A DNA stretch of 64,000 bases from Prostheceraeus crozeri. Its lineage: Eukaryota; Platyhelminthes; Polycladida; Euryleptidae. Of the stretch, positions 53,573-64,000 are shown in pieces (position 1 is the first letter of the stretch; every line of letters starts with the position of its first letter). The DNA lies in NCBI GenBank assembly GCA_907163375.1, contig CAJQUW010006861.1, positions 21,117 through 85,116 on the forward strand, in the 5' to 3' direction. The translations under genes were made by a program, and so were the position numbers. The notes under the pieces were generated by a model. That model was not told where the DNA came from and made no database searches. It saw nothing but the letters and a program-made list of their open reading frames with translations.

Positions 53573-54834
53573 TTCATCTGAGAACAGTTTCGCTAGAAGA
53601 AACGTCAACATAGTGCAGTTTCATTCATCAGACCAACAGCTGATCATCATGCAGTGCTAGCAAAGCTCACACATCAATAAATATTCTAAGGGAGCGCGGA
53701 TTGTAGAGAGAACTTGACAGATTCCGTAACAGGGTCCAGGCAGGTGAAGCACTTTTAGGTCGTAGCATTAAAACAAATAATAATTGGCGGTTCAAACTTT
53801 ACATGTGGCTTCACTGTGTCAGTTCATGAAAAGTCACGGAAGAGCTTTGGGATAGGCTATATTCATTAGCCTATTTACACTTCTACAGCTGATTGAATAT
53901 TGAAAAGTCCTGAAAAACCTTGCAATGCAGGACAGCCGTTAAAGAATTGGGACATGAGATGTTGGAACGATCTGGAGGTGCACGACGAGGTATTTTTAGT
54001 GTCGTGTTCAATTAGGACGGATAACCATAAAAAACACTGGGAACTGCATTATTTTTCAAAAAGGTTTTCGTCTGAAACTGACTTTCTCACCTTGCCTTCC
54101 CCGAGATACCAAGTTATCTTCATGATCGCTGTAAACGAAGTGAGCACTACATACGAACGAGATGTTTTTAACGGGAATGAATTTCTTTCTCTATATTTTA
54201 CTCAGTCAAGTTTTGAGAAGATCGGAATTACTACACAGAAACAAATGAAATGATAATGTTGAAAATTTTATCGCTCGATTTTAGCAGCGAGGAACACAAC
54301 ATGACACATATATCCTCTGAATAATATCAGTCAAAAACAAAATTATAAGTTATATTACTTATATTATTTACTTCAATTGCGAAGACTCCTACAAGTTGTC
54401 AAAACATGTCAATGAAGAATTTAGTACTTCAATGATAAAAGAAAAATGTGGCCGTCAAATTTTGATCTCTTCAAATATCGATTCAACCTGTGGCATGACT
54501 AAGGTACCGCACATTTGTTAATTTAGCAATTGAACACAATATTGCATGATGTAATTCAAACAAAACATTGTAATTTACTGGTCTTTCATGCTTTGCTGCT
54601 GGCTAACTCTCCAATTTCTTGCCCAAGTATTTTCAGCGGCCGTCGATGTAAACAAGAAATCGCGGCTTCAGTGCAAGTAACGGTGAATGAATGAAAGCGG
54701 GAAGTCTTTCCATAATCTAGTTCTGTGGTTGTCGTACGCTGTGGTCATTTCTCTCCTTCTCGTGGAATAATATTCTAACCACAGAATTAGATTCTGTGAT
54801 TCCAACCTATTCCTAGCGTTGTTCTTTTTAGGCT
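53573..54834. other. Non-genic stretch
   Basis: A 117-codon frame at 53900-54253 has no recognisable motif or splice context. Left uncalled. Confidence 0.35.
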
Positions 54835-55580
54835 TGCAATATAATTTCCGCGTTGTCTGATGTATGATTCAGATTCTTTGAAGTATATATTAAAGCAACA
54901 TGAATGATGTTTACTTTTGTTCACTTCCGTCATGTTTAAATTTCGTGTTTATGTTTAACTGCTGTGCAGATCACACAAGCCGTTTAATAAATAATTTCAT
55001 AAAAAAGTTGAACCATTTTCATATGCAGTTTTCGGTTGAATTTAATTTCTTAAGTGGTCAGTTGTGGCCAGTAGCTTTCCGAAAGATAATTGAGAGTTTT
55101 CTTTGATGCAGGATTTTAGCATGAAGAGGACCGAATTTTTCCATGAGAACTGTCAAACAGTGTGAGCTATCATTCAGCTTCATCATAATGTTAAGATTTG
55201 TTGAATGTACAAAAAGATACAGTGCTAATAACATTTACCGAAAAAAATTTATGTCTTCTGCTAGATTTGTTATTATCGTTTCTGTCACGGATGTTTAGAT
55301 AGCAGTATTTTAAAAATTCACATGCTTTCCGCATCATATTTTGCCGCAGTTATGCCTTATCTAGTAAGAATTTACTTCAGACTTCCTGCAGGCAATGTTG
55401 TGAAACATAACATTCTTATCGCCGTGGTTTTTAGTTAAGCAATTTAATTTCCGCGGGATCTGATATGCCTATTAGATTCTTTGAAGTAATTATTAAAGCA
55501 GTCTGAATGATATTTACCTTTGTTCACTTCATCATAATCAAATGGCATGTATATATGTTTAAATGTTATGTAGATCATAC
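54835..55580 (+). repeat. Pair of diverged ~145-bp direct repeats
   Basis: 54835-54976 and 55434-55580 share AATTTCCGCG...TCTGAT...AGATTCTTTGAAGTA..TATTAAAGCA...TGAATGAT.TTTAC.TTTGTTCACTTC and further words. About 75-80 per cent alike by eye, 600 bp apart. Old local duplication or two copies of a dispersed repeat. Confidence 0.7.
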
Positions 55581-55599
55581 ATTTACTTTATGTTGCACA

Positions 55600-56960
55600 C
55601 TGATGTCAATATGCGAACTTCACAAGACGATCAATGACTTACAACCTTTGGATGTAACTTAATCCTTTAATTGTAATGTTTTTAGAGAAAAACTCAATTA
55701 AGACTGGTTGAGGGGCTCAAAGTCTCAAATTCAGCGCCAACTTTTAGGCTACCTTCTATAGGCTAGGTCTAGAGATTTCGTCTTATCGGTCATTGGGGTG
55801 CACTTCTACGCGGTAGTTAGAAGTAGTGAAGGAAAGAAATTGTTGCGATATGATGCTTTCCCCATCGAATATTTTGTCACAGTGTGGATAGAGAGTGAGA
55901 ATACGCTGACACCATATCTTTTTCTGGATTGGTGAAGGTGAAAAGCAGAGAGGGTTCCTTAAAACGCAGAGTGAAAGAGAACCAGAAATGCCGCCCACAC
56001 GGTCAATCATAAATTCTCTCGCTAGAGATAGCTCTCAATAGTGGTGTAGAATCACGCTTTTCTCTAAGTAAAATATTAAGTGGTCGAATATCTCTCTTCT
56101 AAAAGGTATCAATATGCCCCCATTCCTTTCAGTTTAGGAGTTAGGGAAATTGTTGTTGAAATTTAAAGTTGATATTCTTGATTTAATCATTAAAGAAGGT
56201 CTAATCGCCATCCACTGTGCTGAGAAAATTCGCTGAAATGCTAGGTATACACAACAAAAGTTATGTCTCCTATCACTATTATGAGGTCGAATGGACGAAA
56301 TTCCTATATTAGTATACAAAGTTACGGAGCCATTTTAAGGATAGCTCTACCTTGATTCTCGAAATTATAGTTTAGCCGAAGTTATAGTTATTTTGTCGAA
56401 ATTTAACTAACTTTTTAATTGCAAATCTCGAATTTACCCGGTATGACTGGCGACTTTACAATAGGGAGTTGTGTCGATGTTGACATATGTGAACTAGGGA
56501 TTCTAATGATCCTGATATTGGATGGAAATGCCAGCTATTCAGGTCTATTCTATTTTTTCAACTGAATTTGGAACTCAATATTTAATCATCATCTATTTAC
56601 ATTGTGCATATTTTCATATTTCGTGGCTTGCTTCAAGACATTACTCATTTACGTATACATTTTTTTTCTGACACAATGTGCTCTGCCACTGTGTGATGAA
56701 CATGCACATATTACTTCATCGCAGTTACATTGTGCATATTTTTAAGGATTAGATCCATATGCCGACATTAAACACAAGTAAATCTCGGCTCAAAACAAAA
56801 TTATTTCTGGTTCTCCCAAATTCTCAAACTACCGTGGACGAAACAGTGATAAATTCATCGCGGTTGGTCATAACATCAACTCATCACTGAGTTTGGCCAA
56901 GTGTTCAAAAAATTTTGTTGACTGTTACCTAACGAAAATGGAATTACTATATTGAATCTA
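55600..56960. other. Non-genic stretch
   Basis: No supportable gene. Confidence 0.4.
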
Positions 56961-56969
56961 ATCATTTCG

Positions 56970-57840
56970 ACTTGAAACCCTGTCAGGCCTTGAGTGTGGG
57001 GGTGCTGGTTTGTTGGTTGGGTGGGTCTGGCTTGGTAGGTGTTGGGGTTGTAGTTTGTGTGGTGGTCGGTGGGTTGGTGTTGTGTTTTGATTTTGTCGTG
57101 TTTGTGTTGGTATATAGGTGGTGTGGTTCGGTCGTTTGGGTGAGGATGGGGTTGTGGTTTGATGTTTAGTTTAGTGTGGTGATATGTGGATGGAATCATT
57201 TTCGGTGTGTCGCATTTAATATGTCTGGTTTAAGGGTTGGGGTTGGAGGTAGTTTTGGTCGTTGATTAGGGTGGTGTTGGTGTTGTGGGGTGATTATAGT
57301 TGGGTGGTAGTATGTGTCGAGTAATTGTGTGGATTAAGAGGCTTCGGTTGTGAGATGCATCGGTACTCTAGTTTAGATAGAGGTAGTAATCTAAAAGAGA
57401 AGAGGATAGTAGATTGTGAATAAAGGCTACTAGAAAAAGTGAAGGAAGAATAAGTATATATAGAGTTTCCTAATTGTCAAAAGTGTCAGTATTAGTTATA
57501 AAATACAGGAGTGAGTTAGTAGAGGAGAGAAATAGCAGTGTTATGTTGTGGATAGTTTTCTTGATAGGCTTACGTGGTGTGTTTTGTTGGTTTTTGTAAA
57601 GGTTATTTATCTTTAGTGCTATAACAAGAGTTTTAAGGTCGCTTTTGAGCATTGTAAAGGTGTGAGAGATATGTGAGTTAAATAATTTAGAGTGAGTGTT
57701 GAGTAGTGTAAATGGAATGAGTAGTAGTAGTAAAAGTGCGAAGAAGAATTAAGTATAGTTAGGAAGGTATTAGAGTAGGTGTATTGTAAATAGTGAAGTT
57801 ATGAGTTATTACAGTTAGAGGAGAGTAGAGGTTTTAGTTT
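56970..57840 (+). repeat. G/T- then G/A-biased low-complexity tract
   Basis: 56990-57320 is almost free of C and dominated by GGTGTGG/GTTGGGTG words. 57360-57840 is purine-biased (GAGTAGTAG...). Strong strand asymmetry over about 850 bp, no gene. Confidence 0.75.
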
Positions 57841-57849
57841 AGTACTAGA

Positions 57850-60180
57850 TTTCCGTTTGCCACTGGTATATGTTAATTGAAAATGAAATCTGGTCGTATG
57901 AATTTAATAGCTTGAATTTGAAAGAAATCGGACTTCGGCAGTTCGAGAAATTGAGCTGGTAACTTGTAATGTGTCTATTATTGCGGTAAATCAAGAGTGC
58001 CCAGTTCCATCAAAATAAATAGCTTTCCTTTCTTTATTCAGATTATATTTGCTGTCGGCTTCCAGACGCATATTGATTTTATTCAATCTACTTCTTTAAT
58101 TATTCTTTTACTCTTGTGAAATTTACTATTTAAAGTTACGTTATACCAAGTATATGAACTTGCTTGGCTTTATAATATCTTCCTACAGATTTGCTAATTG
58201 CATACTTGCCAGCTGTAATCAAAAGTAGGCCTACTTTTTCTGGTTATCTTTACATTCAATTTCCCTGTACTTGGAACTCGCAGATATGGAATTTCTGCAA
58301 TGAATCTCTCATTAGTAGAACTGAAAATGGCGGAGGGGCCGGCCTTAAGACATAGGAAATTTTCTTCGACCATTCATTAAAAATGGCATGGGAGAATTAT
58401 AAAGAATCTAACTATATTCTATGTCGTTTGAATCGAAATCGCGGTCTAGGCGACCTAGGGCATCTTGGGAGATGTATAGCAAAGTAGACTACCCGTGTTC
58501 TATTTCATTTCAACTGCCAGGGCTCTTCTAGAAGAATCATTTTTCCAATTTGGCTTTACAAAGCTTAGTGCTAATCAGTGTCAATGAATCTGCTAGAACA
58601 TTGGTTATGGTTCCTAAAATTGACACAATGATAAGATTCTTAACTTTTATGTATATTAGATTGAAGTGCTTTGCCGTTTCCATTAAATATGACAGTGAGG
58701 GAACTTAATAGACAAGAAATATTGTAATAACGGTAGCAAGAAATATTCGGTCGCTGAAACTATCTAATTAAGCCTATTTATTCTAGGTCCGTCGTCTATC
58801 GTATCTGGTGGAAGGAATGAATCTGAATTGGTTGAAAAGAATATTCGACAGGCGGTTTATCGCACAACGTACAGTTGCAGTGCAACTTAGATGGGGGTGC
58901 GGATCCAAAAGGAATTTAAGTTTGGGTTGAAAGGCCATTCCTTACAGCTAGTTTTCGGTAAGTAAAGATGTCAAGACTAAAAACAATCCCTGAAGTTATG
59001 TCTGCTTTGTTGCATGTTTAACTTGATTAGATGCACATTACTAGTGGTTATTTGATTTCTGAAGTTTCTGTTATATGGTTTTGTGATATTCATCCCCAGA
59101 ATTTTAATGTTCGGTTTATCTAGTTCATTCAGTTTTCGTTATTGTATTCGGTTTTGTGTATTTTTATTATTTCATTATTGTTTGATTATTGAAAAAGACT
59201 GTTGGAAGCTTATTGGGAAAATTTACCGTCATATATTTTGATTAGCATTTAGCAATTTTTAATTGTGCAAATAATGGCTTCTCAGTTACTTGCATAATAC
59301 CATGTATTTTCAATAAGTTTGTAGCAAGAGTAGAAATGATAGTATATGTATAAATAGTGAACAAAGCATGGATTATTGTACTGTTCTACGAAATTTATAG
59401 CTTCTCAAAAGCAGTTTCACTTCGGTTCAAAAGAAATTAATATAAAATGAATTTAAGTAATTTTTCAGCAAATTCATTGAAACCGTCAAAGCATATTTGC
59501 AAAGAAATCCCTGTCACAAAAGGTTTAGTTGCACCGGAACTGAGCCTCTCTTTCGAGGTGCTGTCCCGCAAGTATGTTTCTTTGTCCCTGTAATGATGCC
59601 AGCGGGTCCTGTAATGGATGCAATCTCTCACATCTTAAGCTACTAAATTCGTTAGTCTAAACGTGGAATTTCTTTGAAAATGAGGGTCTTTCAATATTCA
59701 ATTGTTTGTAGGGGATCCTTATCATGTGGTGACCTAAATAGCAAAAAAGCAATTTGTATTTAGACGGGGGCGCTTTTCCACGAGGCATGATTATGGTGGT
59801 CGATGACCATCTGAAAGCTTTACAGGCTCATAGGGTCACTCCAACAATAAACGTGGAAGTTGTATTCACATTGAAATTTTATTATGTATACAGTGCTATC
59901 AATTTCTTTACATATGCGCAATAGATTTACCTGCATAATTTACTCGGACCTGCGTTAAAAATGGCAAAGGTTTGCCGGCGTATGACCATTGAGAGGCTGT
60001 TTTTTGATGATTATTGTACAATGCTTTAATCGCGTTGTTCTTAATAACAATTAGGGACTGTAGGAGTGGTTGTTATGAGTATGAATAATGTATTTGATTT
60101 CTTCAATAAATTGGTTTCAAATTTGCCTTTTTTATGTTAATTATTTATCTAGAAAATTAAGAAGCTATTTATAAGGTTCT
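57850..60180. other. Non-genic stretch
   Basis: No supportable gene or RNA gene. Confidence 0.4.
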
Positions 60181-60189
60181 TTTCTATGG

Positions 60190-60380
60190 TAAGATGAAGT
60201 GATGAATCAACTGCATTAAACCGTTTTAAAAAAGTGTGGGTTTTCGGTTGCAGACCGAAAAGTCAGTTAAAAATGTCATCAATGTACTTTATGTAAAAAA
60301 CCGACTTTGTTTCCTATAATGTCATAATGAGAATTAAGAATTCAACTACAGGAGGTTCATTGGAGGTTCCCGATGCTCTT
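60190..60380 (-). pseudogene. Possible Penelope-type reverse transcriptase scrap
   Basis: The minus strand reads YIKYIDDIF near 60295, like the R-Y-x-DDIF catalytic box of Penelope RTs. It is preceded by a decayed GNPPMNLLVVEFLIL that could be the MG-PLSP-x-ADLF block. Short and broken. Confidence 0.35.
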
Positions 60381-60976
60381 TTCTTCTTTTTGCGGGTAGT
60401 TTTCATAGGTGAAGCAGGTCTATTTTATCTGCTTTGGATTAAAACAAATACGTGTTAGGTTTGACTCCCTTCTAAAATCGTTTCATATTGATATCCGACA
60501 TAGGCATTTTTTAAGTAACTCATTTATTGAAAAATTTTGTTTAATGAATATACTGGTATTCTTATAAGCCCTCAATCAAAGTTTCATGGTGCTCAATGTT
60601 CGCTTCATTACTTACTTCCCGTTTTTCGTCCTGGTCAACGCTGACGGGGGGTTTCAGTTAGCGCAGTCCCCATACACAAAATTGTTCTACCATTCTACAT
60701 GGAAGTATTTTCTTCATTCGCATTTTTTTATGACTAATTGTAACCAAATTCACAACCACCTTCCTTTGCATTGATTTTTCTTTCCTTTTAAGTCCTGATA
60801 TATTGCATCCTTGTTATTGATCGTTATGTCTCGGTCACTGATGATGGCATCTTGTCTATCGGAATAACTTATTGCGAATTACATTTTCTCCGATGAATTT
60901 TAATCTACTGGGATCGTAGATCACTCGGATGTTGTATATCTTATTTCTTGGAATTATAAAAACGACACCATTTCAG

Positions 60977-61200
60977 TGACATAGAGACTGGCATCGTGGC
61001 TGTTGGGTTTTTTGTTGAGTATGTTGTTTCGTTTTTATTCGTTATGTTTGTAAAATGGTTGCCATTTCCGTTACGATTCTGTGAAGAACAGCAGTTTCCA
61101 ACGATAACTTACAAGAATTTTGAGGAGATCTCCAGAGGTATGTGCGTAGGTACCAAGAGGACCGACAAAGGTGGGCGGCGACAACGAGAGTTTAGATGAA
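60977..61200 (+). CDS. Possible terminal exon of an unidentified membrane protein
   Basis: After an acceptor (CCATTTCAG, ending 60976) a frame reads ETGIVAVGFFVEYVVSFL, then FVMFVKWLPFPLRFCEEQQ, with a hydrophobic segment of about 20 residues. It continues to a stop at 61199, or to a donor AGAG/GTATGT at 61138. AATAAA follows at 61359. Composition looks coding, but no family is recognised and no partner exon was found. Confidence 0.35.
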
Positions 61201-63432
61201 GAGGCGGAGGCCCAAGCGCAGTTAAGTCACAGTGATTTATCTGACTCGGACTAAGTGGACTCGGACTATTGAGTGGTCTTCTCTGACTTTTTCACGTTCA
61301 TAGATGCGTACGCGCGCCAGTAGCTGTTTTTATAGTTTATTGATACATAGCTGATGAAAATAAAACACGTTGATTTTCATGTTTTATTCAACTTAATTTT
61401 TATGAAATGTTCATTGAGGATATGAAAGCTTATGACATATTTCATCTGGAGATTAGTTCTTTATGCTTCCTGTTTAGATTGTATTCCGGCGGTATTTTCT
61501 CTCTTGTACATGACTCAGAAAATGAAGATATTTCATCTTCATTAATCATTTCTTTTTTAGTTGATAATATAATGAATTTTTAAAGTCTTTTTGGGCACAA
61601 AAAATTAATAAAATGATGTCAAGTTATATTTCGCCGATCTGACTTGGTCAATTGAAATAGAAAAGTAATCATATGAAAAAATTTCAGGAGTCAAAATGCC
61701 AAAATCATTCGAATCTCTACAAATTACAAAATGTCATTATCGTTATCTTAACAAAAATATACACATATCACCACAGCTAATGATTGTCGTAGTTCTGTCT
61801 AGTACAACAAGAAATCAATGAACTTTAGTTTATGTGTATATTTGGTAGATGTCGACTTTGACATTTGGATGGTTTTGTAATTTTGTACTGAGATTTCAAA
61901 ATGATGTTAGCATTTGACTTCCAAAATTTTTTACTTCAGGACTTCTTTCTATCTCAATGATTGAGGACCAGATCGACGAAATATATTTTGTCATAATTAT
62001 TGATTTTGTGCGTAGAAAAGACTGAAGGAATAATAATATTTCATTGATTTCAACTATAAGGAAAATGATATCAGGAATCTTTCTTTTACCAGATCAATAA
62101 ATATTTGCCAAGAATTGCTAATATTATAATGATATCTGCCTTTCAGATTTTTTCCCAGGTTGCTTGATAATCTTGATTCGTATCCAGAATTAAATATCTT
62201 TCCTGATAATTGCAGTGAGACATAGTCGTCGTACTTATATAATTAACCGTGCGTAGCTGTTATTATTTTTTTTTTGCAATCTTAACTGCAGCTTCTGTAA
62301 AAAGTCACATCAATTTCATTTTGTTTTGTAATAAGTGGGAAATGTGATAACTTAATAAAACTGTTGCTAAGACATTGCTTAAATGGCATTGTAATATGCC
62401 GAAATTAATTTCAATTTCATATCAAGTCTTAGCTCTCAATATTCATCGGTTTTCATCTGTGATTTTTTTACTCCTACCACACTTCAGTATTCTTTTCCGG
62501 ACAGTTATTTCTAAGACTTGTTAAAATGAAATTTTTTATATAGATGGCTTTTTAGTTAGATGAACGCCACGTCGAGAGGAGATTGAAACATCTTCACAAC
62601 ATTTGTGTATTGTAAAAGTGTTTTTTTTTTTCAAAGTTCTAAATCAATCTTTTTGTTAGAATATACTTCGATTTGTTTGATGCAGTACTTAATGAAAAAA
62701 TATTGATTTGCTCTCTTCTATCTACTTTATAACAAATAAAAATAATAACTGTAGCTGAGCAAGACTGTAGTAGCTAAACATTTAAAATACCTTACTAGTT
62801 GTCCGTAATATCCTATAGAAATGAATCGCTGGTTTTTGGGTATAGTTTGTTAGTTCTTAGTAGGCATTTTGAATTTTTCTGTTGCTAGAGGTTGGATTTT
62901 TCAGATGGAGGTATTGCCTTGGAAGAGCTAATTGATCCTTTTCTGCAAAAGCCTCCGAGTTTCTCCGATGCAGCATGATGGCAGTGTCAATTTATTTTTG
63001 ATAATGCGAAGAAAGGATGGCCAACTGCAGTCTATGCTCCATAGCTATTTAGCGAATTTCTTTCATTTTTAATTGATTATGTTGGTTGTTAGAAAACTAG
63101 GTCATCAGATTTCTCTAATAAGAGACTGTATATACACATAATTAATTTATTTCTAGAATCTCTGTGTTGATGTTAATGAAAATTCAGCGTGTTCATTTGA
63201 AAAGTCTCCTATCTGTAATTATGTAATCAGATTTTAATACTTGTGTGACTATGCGATTGTTTCAGTACCCTTTTTATGATGAGAACATACACATTTGAAA
63301 CTTCTGAATTGTATTTTAGCTCACAAACAGCACTGCATCCGCTACGTAAGTTTAACCAATTAAATCAGTAGGGGGGGGGGGAGTTTGTTTTTGATTTGCA
63401 GTCAGGCTTGTTATCCCATGAAGTGCGACACA
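61201..63432. other. AT-rich non-genic stretch
   Basis: Holds the AATAAA at 61359. Otherwise no gene. A G-run lies at 63372-63381. Confidence 0.4.
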
Positions 63433-63710
63433 GGTGCGTCAATCTTGCGATTTTCTTTTCTGCAGCACCGCATTTGTTCCATTCCCTATTATCCATCTTG
63501 GGCCACAGCAAACAATGCCGTTATCACTTAGTTATGGGCGGATAATTAATAGCTACGCTATTGATGTAATACATCCCCCGCCATATTTTATCAGAGGGAA
63601 ACGGGGTTGTATCGCTATCTAGTGTACGGCATGTTGACTGTTGGCCCAGTAGAAATCGGGATGGAAAAAATGCGGTATTGCAGAAAAGCAAATCGCAAGA
63701 TTGACGCACC
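63433..63710. mobile_element. 278-bp MITE-like element
   Basis: Terminal inverted repeats of about 90-100 bp: GGTGCGTCAATCTTGCGATT at the left is matched by AATCGCAAGATTGACGCACC at the right, continuing with CTTTTCTGCA..ACCGCATTT and TGGGCCA. No coding; overlapping frames on both strands are mirror images of the arms. Confidence 0.85.
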
Positions 63711-64000
63711 CGGCGTAGGCACTTATGGGGTAGCTCTCATTTCTGGCGTCCGGCTCGGTTTTGTAGAAGCCGCTGCGTGCACGAGTAAAGGCAATGCGCG
63801 ATGACGACGGGTATTTTGTGGCAACATTGGGCGATTTTTTGCTGGGCCAACGTCGTTTACACGCCGGTGCATGTGGGATTACGTGGGATTAACTATACTA
63901 AAACGGCCATTTCCTGATGGTGGCCAGGCAAATGCTACCTTCAGGGTAGACCAAGGGGCCATTTGGCAAAAACGGTATCTTCCCATGTTGGGGCCGACGG
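63711..64000. other. GC-richer terminal stretch
   Basis: Contains GGGCCAACG and GGGGCCGACG words and a doubled GTGGGATTACGTGGGATTA. May be part of a further repeat that runs off the window. No gene. Confidence 0.35.

Noticed and set aside
56876-57199. 107-codon His/Pro/Thr-rich minus-strand frame
   Set aside because: Explained by the C-poor G/T-rich tract; no start context or motif.
63434-63709. Two frames both beginning MRQSCD on opposite strands
   Set aside because: They are the two inverted arms of the MITE read in opposite directions.

Overview
The window is animal nuclear DNA, most likely from a marine invertebrate. It has spliced genes with GT-AG introns, AATAAA signals, few genes and many decayed transposons. 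The only host gene I can name is a TMEM64-like (VTT/SNARE-associated family) membrane protein with three coding exons at 35924-45822. Frequent TAGGCCTA-type words and Penelope, mariner, hAT, DIRS-like and non-LTR debris fit an invertebrate, but I cannot name the species.

The main object is a complete-ended, decayed Polinton/Maverick (adintovirus-like) element at 10775-34440. It is bounded by an exact 6-bp target duplication, AATATT (10769-10774 and 34441-34446). It starts AG, ends CT, and has long terminal inverted repeats (10775-11711 and 33803-34440). The left repeat carries an extra 319-bp tandem copy. Plus-strand genes in order: a spliced early-type gene, a small RING ORF, a DEDDh-type exonuclease, a RING-containing protein, a basic GGF core-type peptide, the packaging ATPase, a conserved Polinton protein, a Cys/Lys-rich protein, a chromodomain integrase, a pVI-like minor capsid protein, the double jelly-roll major capsid protein and an adenain-like protease. 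A minus-strand ORF with a TBP-like repeat and a PC4-like segment follows. Next comes one long frame holding two tandem penton-like modules. Protein-primed DNA polymerase B is on the minus strand with an N-terminal zinc finger and two short introns. The right arm holds small accessory genes: a 138-aa ORF, a head-to-head duplicated pair, a 54-aa ORF and a spliced coiled-coil gene. Several have TATA boxes, and the arm also carries histone-type stem-loops.

Most morphogenesis, integrase and polymerase genes carry stops or frameshifts. A 1710-bp mariner-like element sits inside the major capsid gene and a 537-bp retroelement tail inside the penton gene, so this copy is a fossil. The TBP-like ORF and several accessory ORFs are still open.

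Left flank (1-10768): decayed non-LTR, Tc1/mariner and hAT-like remnants, a 22-bp minisatellite and a 5'-truncated non-LTR retrotransposon ending 0.3 kb before the Polinton. Right flank (34447-64000): a retroelement fragment, then the TMEM64-like gene with introns full of DIRS-like and Penelope fragments, a nested DNA element and a fold-back element. After it comes gene-poor AT-rich DNA with a 70-bp satellite, two MITE-like hairpins, a G/T-rich tract and two weak exon candidates.
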